A stretch of DNA of 22,733 nt from an uncultured Eubacteriales bacterium (GTDB lineage Bacteria; Bacillota; Clostridia; Oscillospirales; Oscillospiraceae), in NCBI GenBank assembly GCA_900544975.1, contig UQXI01000040.1, forward strand, positions 1 through 22,733, given 5' to 3'. Positions 14,890-22,710 of the stretch are shown in pieces (the first letter of the stretch is position 1; each line of letters opens with the position of its first letter). The notes beneath the pieces were generated by a model. It saw only the letters and a list, made by a program, of their open reading frames with translations, did no database searches and had not been told where the DNA came from. The position numbers were made by a program, and so were the translations under genes.

Positions 14890-14894
14890 TATCA
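14863..14894 (-). repeat. IS terminal inverted repeat, end proximal to orfA
   Basis: It starts TGATATGCTCCCC on the minus strand and matches 13119-13150 at 24 of 32 bases. It holds TGATATGCT, a possible extended -10 that could pair with the TTGACG of the other end in a circular intermediate. Confidence 0.85.
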
Positions 14895-14895
14895 A

Positions 14896-14910
14896 TTTTG
14901 CAGCAGGCCC
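14896..14910. repeat. Right arm of the IS-split terminator hairpin
   Basis: TTTTGCAGCAGGCCC pairs with 13098-13112. It lies 21 bases past the stop of the second protease and one base outside the IS. The pre-insertion order would be protease stop, this arm, a short loop, the other arm and a T-rich tail, a normal terminator. Confidence 0.75.
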
Positions 14911-14931
14911 TGGGTATCTAAAAAATGGATG

Positions 14932-17900
14932 TTACGGTTCCAGAACGTTCTGGCAAAGCCTCATGATGATGGCGACAACCTGGCTGCGGGTGGCGGTGCC
15001 CTTGGGGTTCAGTCTGCCATCCATGCCGCAGATCAGGCCAGTCTCCACTGCCCAGGCCATGGCTTCCTGGGCATAGTCGCTCACCCGCTGGGAATCGGGG
15101 AAGCACTCCAGGCTCTCCTGAGAAGTTACGTCCTCCTCTTGGAAGGCCGCATAACGGGCCATCAGCACCACCAGCTGCTCCCGCGTCAGGGGCGCATCTG
15201 GGGCAAAGTGGGTACCGTCAACACCCAGCACTAGGCCTTCGTTTGCCGCCCAGCGGACAGCCTGGGTATAATACCGTCCCTCAGCCACGTCAACGAAGGG
15301 ATTCTGGCCCTCGGTCTGTGGTTCCCCTGCCATTCGATGCAGAATGGTCACCATCTGGCCCCGGGTCAGGGCCCCATGAGGCGCAAACCGGGTCTCGGAC
15401 ACACCGCACATATAGCCACGGGCAATGACAAAATCCGTCGCCTTATGGTACCAGGCATGGGGATTCAAATCCTCAAACTGCTGGCTGGGGCAGTTGGCGG
15501 GGATGGATTCGCCCCGCTCCAGGATCTCACCGCAGACGGTGCATACCAAGTCGCCGGTATAGCCGTCTTCGGTGCAGGTGGCTTCCACAGCCCCCTGGCG
15601 GGCTTCCTTGTGACCCAGCGCGGGAACTTCATCCGCCACATAGGTGTCTCCGCAGGTGCAGATATAGGTGGTATAGCCCGCCTCTGTACAGGTCGGTGGG
15701 GTGACAACGGCAGTGTACACATGGGTATGGAAGACCGCCTGAATGTAGTGGTTGGCATGGACCTGCTCAAAGGTGTACTCCGTGACCTGACCCACAGACA
15801 CGCCGTCTACCAACACATCCTCCAGGAAGTAGTTCTCATCCGCCGTAATGGTAAAGGTGGCATCCTCACCGGCCAAGACCTGGGTGGGACCTTCCACCTT
15901 GCCGCCGGTACTCCGGACAATGGCAATGGCGTAGTAAGTGGTCACATCATTTTCCACGTAGGTGGCGTGAACCTCGGTGTCGGCAGTGATGTTAGAGAAG
16001 TCCGTATCCCAGCAGAGGAAGGTGTAGTGCACCCGGGTGGGATTGGCCGGAGCCTGGGCAGCCTCCCCGTGGAGGACCGTCGACTGCGCCAACACGGCGC
16101 CGTCCCAATCCAGGAAGGTCACGTGGTAGGCGTTGCGCGCATACTGGGCCGTGATGGTGGTATCTGCGGAAATGGAGTCAAAGTCCCCGCTCCAGCCGGT
16201 GAAGTGGTAGCCCTCGTGCTCAGCATATGCCGGGGCCTTGGCAGCCTCTCCATAGGTGACTTGCTGCTGATCCATGGTCTCGCCTGTGACGCCGTCTACA
16301 AAAGTCACGGTATAGGTGTTGATCCCATACTCTGCGGTGATGGTTAGGTCGTCTGTAATGAAGACCCCGTCGTCATCCCAGCGGACGAAGGTATGGCCTT
16401 CGTGCTCCGGCGCCGCAGGCAGGACGGCATCGGCACACTCCGCCACAGACTGCGTCTCAATGACGCTGCCGGTGAGGCCGTCCACAAACGACACATCATA
16501 GCGGGTACTGGATTCCACAACGGTATGCCGGTACAGCCGGATGGGAAGGTATGCCGGGTCAGTGACCTCAAACAGGTCAAAGCCAGCGTCAAAGCCCGAG
16601 GCAGAAACGCCATAGGACAGATACGCATAGGTTCCTGCTCCGCCGTCGTTGTGGGTCATATGGCCGGCGCCGTCCCAGCTCCACTGGATATCGGTGGAAG
16701 CTGCCGTACCAAGCCAGGCATACCCCTGGGAATAGATGGTGGAAAGATATTTTCCGGTCGCCACGTGCTGAATCTGGCCGGCGGTCTCCGTGGAGAATTT
16801 CCATTCGCAATTTGTAAGGCCATCTTTCACAATTGCCTTCTGCCCGTTGACGGTGGTGCCTTCCACTGCCGTGCCCTTCAGTGCCACCTCGCCACCCACA
16901 TGGGGGGTGTTGTTCATGGCATAGAGCTGGCCCCGGTACTCGGCAACTATGAGGTATGTTTCACCGGGCATGATGGTATCGGTCTCCACATAAGTCTTAC
17001 CGGTGGGGATGTCACGTCTGTACTTTGCGGTGAAGGTGGTATCACCGCCGACCGTGAAGCCCTCTGGAATCTTGTTCCAGCACTTGAAGGTGTATCCCTG
17101 GTTTGCCAGTACCTCTGGCACCTGGTCTGCCTCGATCACATGGCCAACCGGGAGCACCATCCGACCTCTGCCATTGAGGGCGCCAAACGTACCCGGGTCA
17201 AAGACCACCGTGGCATAGTTCGGGTCTCCGGTTTCCACAACCCGGATTGTGACACTGTCAGAAATGCCGTAGCTGTTGGTGGCCGTAACGGTCGCCGTAC
17301 CGGGAGCCTTGGCCTGAATATCGGCATACTCTGTGGTGTGCTCGCCAATGCTCACCACATCCGCGTTGTCCGTGGTCCAGGTGAGGGGGCAATCCACCGG
17401 GGTGTTGGCGTCGAATCGGTAGAGCTGATGGATCCGCATGCTGTCGCCTTCCATCAGGTTGACCTGATCGGCATCCAGCTCTACCATCTCCTCTTTGGCG
17501 CTCATGGTAATGTACATGTAGCTGGCGTTTCCGGCATAGTCCATGGTCATGGACACCACATCCGTGGCATGGTCCGAGAAGCCCAGGGTGATATTGGCCT
17601 CTCTGCCGGCGGGGTCGTATCCGCCATAGGTCAGCTTGTAATGGGTGTCCTGGCCATTGTCCAGGTATGCGTAGATGCTGGTGTAATCCACAAAGCGGTT
17701 TTCTTCAATCTTGTTCTGCACATAATAGCGGTTGCCGGAGCGGTAGAGCCGGATGCTGCTGACCGGCGCCTGGGTGTCGCAGGTCACAGGGAACTCCCAG
17801 CTTTCGGTCTTCTCGTTGCCGGCAATGTCCGTCACCGCCTCCATGCGTACAATGACCTTCTGGTTGTTTTCCAGAGTGGTCCAGTCAAAGTCCAGCTCGT

Positions 17901-20900
17901 TGCCGCTGTACATACCCGCAGTCACAATGTCGTCGTAATTGGCGCTGTAGTACGCCTTGGGAATGTAGCCCATATCCTTCCGGTAGAGCTCCTCTCCCGT
18001 GGCGGCATCGGTGATCACATAGCGGTATTCCTTCACGCTGCGCAGGAGGCCAGTTGCCACCTCCAGATAGTCCCGCACCCCATCGCCGTTGGGGGAGATG
18101 GCATTGCGCTCATCCCAATACATCATCTTGGAACCAATCTGCACACCATAGGGCGTCTGACCATTGCCGGAACGGGTGTCGCCCAGGAACCAGGTCTCGT
18201 TCTTGTTCTCGTCATAGGTGTAGACGGTGTTGGCAAACAGAGTGGTATTGGCGGGATAATCCGCCGTGGGCCAGTCGTAGAAGAAGTTGCTCTCAATGGC
18301 AGGCGCGTCGGTCCAGTCGCCGTAGAATCCCATAAAGGGCGCGCTCAGATCTACGCCGTCTTCTTCCGCATTGGTCAACGTCACGAATCCCTCCACATAG
18401 ATGCCGTTTTCAAAATACTTCTCCATGTATTGGACGTCGGCATTGGAAAGGGAAATGGTGATGTCCACATGGGTCTTGGCATTTGCTCCGACGGTGACGG
18501 TTTTGGGTGCATCCACCTGGGGATTCAGCTGATAGGCGAACTGTTCCATGAGATACTCATGGGTGTGGTCGGGATTGACCCGGCCGCCAGTCGCGCTCTC
18601 TGTCAGGGTACACACATCCAGAGTATATGCTTGTTCTACATCTGAAAGATTGACCACGTCAAAGCCCATGTGGTATACGCCTGTCCGTTCGGGGTCATCG
18701 TCCAGCTCAAACTTGGGCTTGGCATTGCCGTCCGCATCCAGATAGGCATTGGCCTCAATGGCGTTGCCCGCATTCACGAGACCGGCGCCCTGGGCCCGGG
18801 GGGAGAAGGGGAGATCGCTGCTGGCGTCTGTGAGAATGTCTGCACTGCTCATCAGGATGGCGTCGGTCACCTCGGCAAGCTCCCGGCCTGTGAAGTCATA
18901 ATGCTCCTTGAGATACTGGCGCACCAGAAGACCAATGCCGCATACGGCAGGAGAGGCCATGCTGGTACCACTGGAAATCGCAATGGCATTGTTTCGATAG
19001 GCCGAGATGATGCTGCCGCCAATGCCGGTAATCTCCGGCTTCAGGGTCAGCTCATTGGTGGTACCCCAGCTGGAGAAGGGGGAAATCTGGTTCCCGTCGG
19101 GCCGGGTCACCCAATAGGCGTTCACATACACCGTATCGGGGACGATGGTCGTGGCCATGTTATTGCCATAGAAGTACGCCATGCCCACAACCGGAATGGT
19201 GTATTCGTCATGGGTGGTGTCCGGGACGGCAAACTGGCTGCTGCCTGCTGTGGCGGGGTACAGAATCATACCCACTGCGCCATGGTCCGCGGCAATCTTC
19301 GACTGTTCGTTGATGCTGATTGCATCACTGAGCTTGGCCAGGATCAACTTCCCAGTCACATCCACGTCGTCATATTCCGATTCCAGACCGTTTTGGAGGA
19401 TCACATATTGGTAATCCCGCCCGCCGAGGACATTGCCAAAGCGGTATGCAAAGGGAGACTTGTCAGAGAAAGCATATTTATAGTTATTGGCGCCAATGCG
19501 GAAGCTCAGGCTGTCCAGCGCGCTGCTGAAACCGGCCAAATAGCGGCTGTTGTCCGCGCTTGCCACCGTCATGGGTGCATCAAAGGTGGCAGGCATGTTG
19601 ATCGTGCCGATGTCCGGATTCGCTGCAAGGCCCAGGTCATTGTTCCAGAGGCTCTTCAGGGTGCTGTTGGCGTCATTTCCCGCTGCCACGCAGACATTCA
19701 GGCCGGCGTCCAAAGCGCTGTTGAACACGGCAGTGATCTCGGGATAGGCAGTAACAGAGCCGCAGCTTGTGCCGAGGCTGAGGTTCGCGGCATCCACGCC
19801 GAGAAGAATGGCATCCTCCAGCGCGGCCGTGACTGCAGTCATGCTGGCCGTGCCCGCCGCAGAAAACACCTTCATGGCAAGGATCTGCGCATTGGGAGCC
19901 ACACCAACTTGGGTAACGCCATAGGTGTGAATCAGGTTCGTCGTGGTGCAGCCGGCGAGAATGCCTGCCACGTGGGAGCCGTGGCCCATGGCATCGTCCG
20001 GATCTGCATCTACGTCGGCATAGTCGAAGCCAAAGGGGATCTTGCTGCTGGTAAAGAGCTGCTCAGCGGTCACACCGGGAAGCAGCTGCTGTGCATGGAG
20101 GGGCGTCTTCTCCATGATTGCAGCAATGGATTCTGCATCCAGGGCAGTGCTCTCAGGCTGCAGGGAGAACATAACGTGGTCCAGATCGACGCCGCTGTCA
20201 ATGACGGCTACAGTCATTCCCTCACCGGCATACCCCTTCAGCCAGGCGGCGCCAGTGTTCATGTCCACATTGGCATTTTCCATGGCGGGCGCTACCGCGC
20301 CGTTTTCCACGTCCTGGGCCGTCATCTGCTCCTCCAGACTCAGCACTGCAAACTCCTCGGGAGGAGCCTGGAACACCGGCGCCACAAAGGCGTATTTGAC
20401 GCCCTGGACCTTCTGGAGGTCCTGAAGATCGCCATACCGCATTTGGCCTGCGAAGCCATTGAGCAACAGGGTGTAGTCATGGGTCACATCAAAGGACCGG
20501 ACCTCCCGCTGGATGGCGGCCAGCGTCTTGCTGTGGCTGGACAGCAGCTTTTGGGAGGCGCGAAGTGCATTCGCGTCCAGACCGCCCAACTGGATCCCGG
20601 CAGTCTCGGCAACCGGGGCGTCATCCAGCACCACCATCACTTCCACCAGGTCATCGCTGGCGTAGGGATCCACCACACAGGTGTTTTCTTCCCCTTCCGT
20701 CTCATCCTCCCACTGTGCAAAGGAGGCATTGAGCTTTTCTACGGACTCGGCGGAGCTGTAGGTGCGGACGGTGTAGCTCACACCGCCCTCCCCCTCGATG
20801 GTTTCCACAGAGTCCGGCTCAAAGTCAAAGAGGTCCGCAAAGGAAATCCGCTCTTCTCCATCCTCTGTCTCAGTGTTCACCCAGACATCGGAATCGCTGG

Positions 20901-21129
20901 TAAAGGTAAATGCGTCATCGTTCTGGGAGGCGAAGGTCTCACCCTTGGGAACAAAGGTCCAGTCATCGCTTTCTCCGGAACGGACGGTGGCATTGCCCTC
21001 ATAAGACTTGGCCTGGCCTGCCTCCGTGGGGCTTGGGGCAGCCAGTGCCGCCGATGGCATCGCCATCGTAAGCAGCAGCGCAGCAGCGAGAATCGCCGCA
21101 ACGAGCTTCTTGATTGGGCTCCTCAACAT
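14932..21129 (-). CDS. Giant SLH-anchored S8 (subtilisin-family) serine peptidase
   Basis: The protein has 2065 residues and is complete; ATG 21129 follows GAGGAGGAA. Residues 1-30 form a signal peptide. Residues about 150-255 look like an inhibitor I9-type propeptide. The S8 set is Asp311 (AVIDSGVD), His386 (HGSHVAGI), Asn485 (VAAGNDAN) and Ser723 (SGTSMASP). A PA-like insert lies about 545-670. Fn3-like beta domains cover 810-1200, and a Big2-like domain covers 1214-1297. An InlB-type repeat spans 1305-1371, and a beta-trefoil-like region 1385-1520. Three more InlB-type repeats lie at 1543-1725 (pattern TVTFVDGVTG... GWSGDF). A Cys-rich module is at 1812-1880 and three SLH domains at 1886-2060. 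SLH domains bind secondary wall polymer, so the enzyme sits on the cell surface. It probably digests outside proteins. A divergent ArsR-type gene is upstream, and its terminator appears split by the IS. Confidence 0.97.
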   Translation of the reverse strand: MLRSPIKKLVAAILAAALLLTMAMPSAALAAPSPTEAGQAKSYEGNATVRSGESDDWTFVPKGETFASQNDDAFTFTSDSDVWVNTETEDGEERISFADLFDFEPDSVETIEGEGGVSYTVRTYSSAESVEKLNASFAQWEDETEGEENTCVVDPYASDDLVEVMVVLDDAPVAETAGIQLGGLDANALRASQKLLSSHSKTLAAIQREVRSFDVTHDYTLLLNGFAGQMRYGDLQDLQKVQGVKYAFVAPVFQAPPEEFAVLSLEEQMTAQDVENGAVAPAMENANVDMNTGAAWLKGYAGEGMTVAVIDSGVDLDHVMFSLQPESTALDAESIAAIMEKTPLHAQQLLPGVTAEQLFTSSKIPFGFDYADVDADPDDAMGHGSHVAGILAGCTTTNLIHTYGVTQVGVAPNAQILAMKVFSAAGTASMTAVTAALEDAILLGVDAANLSLGTSCGSVTAYPEITAVFNSALDAGLNVCVAAGNDANSTLKSLWNNDLGLAANPDIGTINMPATFDAPMTVASADNSRYLAGFSSALDSLSFRIGANNYKYAFSDKSPFAYRFGNVLGGRDYQYVILQNGLESEYDDVDVTGKLILAKLSDAISINEQSKIAADHGAVGMILYPATAGSSQFAVPDTTHDEYTIPVVGMAYFYGNNMATTIVPDTVYVNAYWVTRPDGNQISPFSSWGTTNELTLKPEITGIGGSIISAYRNNAIAISSGTSMASPAVCGIGLLVRQYLKEHYDFTGRELAEVTDAILMSSADILTDASSDLPFSPRAQGAGLVNAGNAIEANAYLDADGNAKPKFELDDDPERTGVYHMGFDVVNLSDVEQAYTLDVCTLTESATGGRVNPDHTHEYLMEQFAYQLNPQVDAPKTVTVGANAKTHVDITISLSNADVQYMEKYFENGIYVEGFVTLTNAEEDGVDLSAPFMGFYGDWTDAPAIESNFFYDWPTADYPANTTLFANTVYTYDENKNETWFLGDTRSGNGQTPYGVQIGSKMMYWDERNAISPNGDGVRDYLEVATGLLRSVKEYRYVITDAATGEELYRKDMGYIPKAYYSANYDDIVTAGMYSGNELDFDWTTLENNQKVIVRMEAVTDIAGNEKTESWEFPVTCDTQAPVSSIRLYRSGNRYYVQNKIEENRFVDYTSIYAYLDNGQDTHYKLTYGGYDPAGREANITLGFSDHATDVVSMTMDYAGNASYMYITMSAKEEMVELDADQVNLMEGDSMRIHQLYRFDANTPVDCPLTWTTDNADVVSIGEHTTEYADIQAKAPGTATVTATNSYGISDSVTIRVVETGDPNYATVVFDPGTFGALNGRGRMVLPVGHVIEADQVPEVLANQGYTFKCWNKIPEGFTVGGDTTFTAKYRRDIPTGKTYVETDTIMPGETYLIVAEYRGQLYAMNNTPHVGGEVALKGTAVEGTTVNGQKAIVKDGLTNCEWKFSTETAGQIQHVATGKYLSTIYSQGYAWLGTAASTDIQWSWDGAGHMTHNDGGAGTYAYLSYGVSASGFDAGFDLFEVTDPAYLPIRLYRHTVVESSTRYDVSFVDGLTGSVIETQSVAECADAVLPAAPEHEGHTFVRWDDDGVFITDDLTITAEYGINTYTVTFVDGVTGETMDQQQVTYGEAAKAPAYAEHEGYHFTGWSGDFDSISADTTITAQYARNAYHVTFLDWDGAVLAQSTVLHGEAAQAPANPTRVHYTFLCWDTDFSNITADTEVHATYVENDVTTYYAIAIVRSTGGKVEGPTQVLAGEDATFTITADENYFLEDVLVDGVSVGQVTEYTFEQVHANHYIQAVFHTHVYTAVVTPPTCTEAGYTTYICTCGDTYVADEVPALGHKEARQGAVEATCTEDGYTGDLVCTVCGEILERGESIPANCPSQQFEDLNPHAWYHKATDFVIARGYMCGVSETRFAPHGALTRGQMVTILHRMAGEPQTEGQNPFVDVAEGRYYTQAVRWAANEGLVLGVDGTHFAPDAPLTREQLVVLMARYAAFQEEDVTSQESLECFPDSQRVSDYAQEAMAWAVETGLICGMDGRLNPKGTATRSQVVAIIMRLCQNVLEP
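15496..15582 (-). repeat. Cys-rich 29-residue repeat unit shared by the two proteases (copy 2)
   Basis: Residues 1850-1878 (ATCTEDGYTGDLVC to SIPA) match the copy at 77-163 at 22 of 29 residues. A more distant sister unit lies just before it (PTCTEAGYTTYICTCGD). It joins the InlB-type repeats to the SLH domains. Confidence 0.75.
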
Positions 21130-21183
21130 ATTCTGTTCCTCCTCATTTGTTTTTTGGGACTAGTCGCAATGCGCTCTGGTTCC

Positions 21184-21211
21184 ATTATACAGCAATATGG
21201 CCTGTTGTCAA
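21184..21211 (-). promoter_or_regulatory. Strong promoter of the SLH protease
   Basis: The minus strand has the consensus -35 TTGACA (21211-21206), a 16-base spacer and consensus -10 TATAAT (21189-21184). Both boxes are perfect, so repression is more likely than activation as the means of control. Confidence 0.88.
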
Positions 21212-21248
21212 TACAGATATACTCTGATTTCTAAATATAACCATATTG
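21193..21248. promoter_or_regulatory. Candidate operator pair around the SLH protease promoter
   Basis: CAATATGG (21193-21200) and CCATATTG (21241-21248) are exact reverse complements 40 bases apart. The first lies in the spacer of the protease promoter. The second is just upstream of its -35 and about 42 bases before the -35 of the divergent gene. A bound protein, perhaps the adjacent ArsR-type regulator, could block the promoter (inference). Confidence 0.4.
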
Positions 21249-21289
21249 ATTGCAGAGGGCAGCGGGGAGGCACCGAAAAAATTCGATGA

Positions 21290-21318
21290 TTGACAACCAA
21301 GGTTTTTCCGGTTACAAT
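21290..21318 (+). promoter_or_regulatory. Promoter of the ArsR-type regulator gene
   Basis: TTGACA (21290-21295), a 17-base spacer and TACAAT (21313-21318) form a near-perfect promoter. Transcription would begin near 21325. That rules out the upstream in-frame ATG at 21250 and supports the start at 21352. Confidence 0.85.
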
Positions 21319-21351
21319 AGACATAATTTCAAGGCAGGAGATGCTGCATTC

Positions 21352-22437
21352 ATGAATATATACAAAAACATTAACCCAGTTCTAGAAGTCGTGCATTACT
21401 TCAACCGGCGCATCAATGGGAGCAGCATTTCCGATACCATGCTCCAATTGGAACATACATACTCCGACCGGCAGGAGGAGATCCACCCCCTCATCTCCCG
21501 GATCATCCAAATCGAGTTTCTGCTGAACAGCGAACTCATGGCCGACTTTGACCGACTGAGCTTTTTCTTCCGGCGGCTGGATGGGGCCGCTAATGATGAC
21601 AGCATCGACTTTCTACCTGCTTCCCTCCTGCTGTTGGACACAGTGTATCACAATTTTCAGGGGATGGATGGGATCCGGTCCTGCCTGGCAGAAAAGTCAC
21701 AAAACACGATCCGACGCGAAATCTGCACTGCGTTGTCCAGCGATGGCATTTCTCCTCCGGATGTGTCTGACTTGGACGCACTGATGGAATTTATCTACAC
21801 CTTGCCCTTTCCGGATGAGGCAAAATGGCGGATCCTGGACCTGTGCAGACATTACTTTGACTATTTGGATGAACTTCTGGAGCTGCTGCAGCCTGCCGTT
21901 CAACTTGTGGAGAAAAATCGCCCTTTGTTTGACGACCTCATCCGCTGCTGCTCACAGGAGCAAGTATTCCAGGATGAAATTCCCGCCTATATTCGCTCTC
22001 TGATTGGATTTGATATCTCCGATTATGGCTGTGTGGAAATTTACCCCATGGTGCTCGGCTTCAATGCCGCCACCGTGGTCCCGCCCGATTCCCCCTCAGA
22101 TCCCCTGCGGATCTACATTGGCGTCCTGATGCGCCTGATGGGCAGCAACATGGTCACCATTGACATCGCAGAGCTGGCCCGGTCTATGAAATCCCTGGGT
22201 GACCCCACCCGGCTTGAAATGCTCTGCTGTATCAAAAACCAGTCCACCTACGGGCAGGAGCTCTCCAATCGCTTTGGCGTCACTTCCACAACCGTTTATC
22301 ACCACATGAATAAACTCCTGATGGTCGGCCTGGCCGAAAGCAAGCTGGAGGGAAACCGGGTATATTTCTCCATGAACCGCCAGGGGGTATCCGCATTGAT
22401 TGAGCAGTTGAAACGCCTCTTGTTGGAGGAATCCTGA
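21352..22437 (+). CDS. ArsR-type winged-helix regulator with a large N-terminal domain of unknown function
   Basis: The protein has 361 residues. ATG 21352 is chosen because it lies downstream of the promoter, with AGGAG 11 bases before it, a rather long spacing. Residues about 273-351 are an ArsR-like winged helix: ARSMKSLGDPTRLEMLCCIK, then FGVTSTTVYHHMNKLLMVGL and EGNRVYFSMN. The N-terminal 270 residues are helical and acidic with no recognised family. They begin MNIYKNINPVLEVVHYFNRR and hold a hydrophobic leucine-rich stretch (YFDYLDELLELLQPAVQLVE). No metal-site CxC of the classic ArsR type is visible. It is divergent from the SLH protease and is the obvious candidate to control it. What it senses is unknown. 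Confidence 0.88.
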   Translation: MNIYKNINPVLEVVHYFNRRINGSSISDTMLQLEHTYSDRQEEIHPLISRIIQIEFLLNSELMADFDRLSFFFRRLDGAANDDSIDFLPASLLLLDTVYHNFQGMDGIRSCLAEKSQNTIRREICTALSSDGISPPDVSDLDALMEFIYTLPFPDEAKWRILDLCRHYFDYLDELLELLQPAVQLVEKNRPLFDDLIRCCSQEQVFQDEIPAYIRSLIGFDISDYGCVEIYPMVLGFNAATVVPPDSPSDPLRIYIGVLMRLMGSNMVTIDIAELARSMKSLGDPTRLEMLCCIKNQSTYGQELSNRFGVTSTTVYHHMNKLLMVGLAESKLEGNRVYFSMNRQGVSALIEQLKRLLLEES

Positions 22438-22473
22438 GGTACACCCATCCCACAACATCACACTCCCAAAACA

Positions 22474-22515
22474 AACCGGACCTGCTGCAACTCCCAGTCT
22501 GCAACAGGTCCGGTT
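22474..22515 (-). terminator. Intrinsic terminator, best read on the minus strand
   Basis: Arms 22474-22489 and 22500-22515 are 16 bases each with one variant position. On the minus strand that position is a U-G pair and the stem is followed by TTTGTTTTGG. On the plus strand it is a C-A mismatch with no T run. It lies 36 bases after the regulator stop. It may serve both the regulator and a convergent gene to the right of the window. The arm core CCTGTTGCA...TGCAGCAGG is the same as in the IS-split hairpin. Confidence 0.75.
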
Positions 22516-22551
22516 CACCAAATTCAATCGTTCCGCACAATTCCGATACCA

Positions 22552-22580
22552 TGGGTAGGAAATGGTCTTGACCATTCCGC
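22552..22580 (-). repeat. REP-like palindrome, copy 1 (inverted)
   Basis: On the minus strand this 29-base unit starts GCGGAATGGTCAAGACCATT. It matches 22682-22710 in 23 of 29 bases. Four of the six differences are two compensatory pairs in the stem, and a fifth is a G-C to G-U change. Confidence 0.65.
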
Positions 22581-22681
22581 TTGCAAACATTTTGTCCACA
22601 GGTCACCAACCACTCATCACAATTCCTTGATCCCACATCACAAAAACTTGCAGCTTCCCGCAAATCTTCAGCCCCCGCCAG

Positions 22682-22710
22682 GCGGAACGGCCAAGGCCGT
22701 TCCCTACGCA
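22682..22710 (+). repeat. REP-like palindrome, copy 2
   Basis: The core GGAACGGCCAAGGCCGTTCC (22684-22703) has 9-bp arms around AA, followed by CTACGCA. It faces copy 1 in inverted orientation, so the two bound a 159-base unit. The rest of 22516-22733 shows no gene that I can support. Confidence 0.65.

Larger units (their letters stand above)
13119..14894 (-). mobile_element. IS3-family insertion sequence, IS150-like, 1776 bp
   Basis: The element carries overlapping orfA and orfB, the IS3 two-frame layout. It ends in inverted repeats that start with TG: TGAACTGCTCCCC at 13119 and, on the other strand, TGATATGCTCCCC at 14894. Both frames are intact, so it may still be active. I see no 3-4 bp direct target duplication (AAT on the left, ATT on the right). 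It is longer than most IS3 elements because orfA is long. It sits between DUF3737 and the second protease gene, with its transposase in the same direction as the protease. Confidence 0.92.

Noticed and set aside
77..15582. Recombination between the Cys-rich repeats of the two proteases
   Set aside because: The units are only 87 bases with 22 of 29 residues shared, which suggests an old shared module rather than a recent exchange.
18670..21234. Plus-strand open frame of 854 codons opposite the SLH protease
   Set aside because: It mirrors the protease codons, contains no domain, and runs through the protease promoter. Long antisense frames are expected opposite GC-rich genes.
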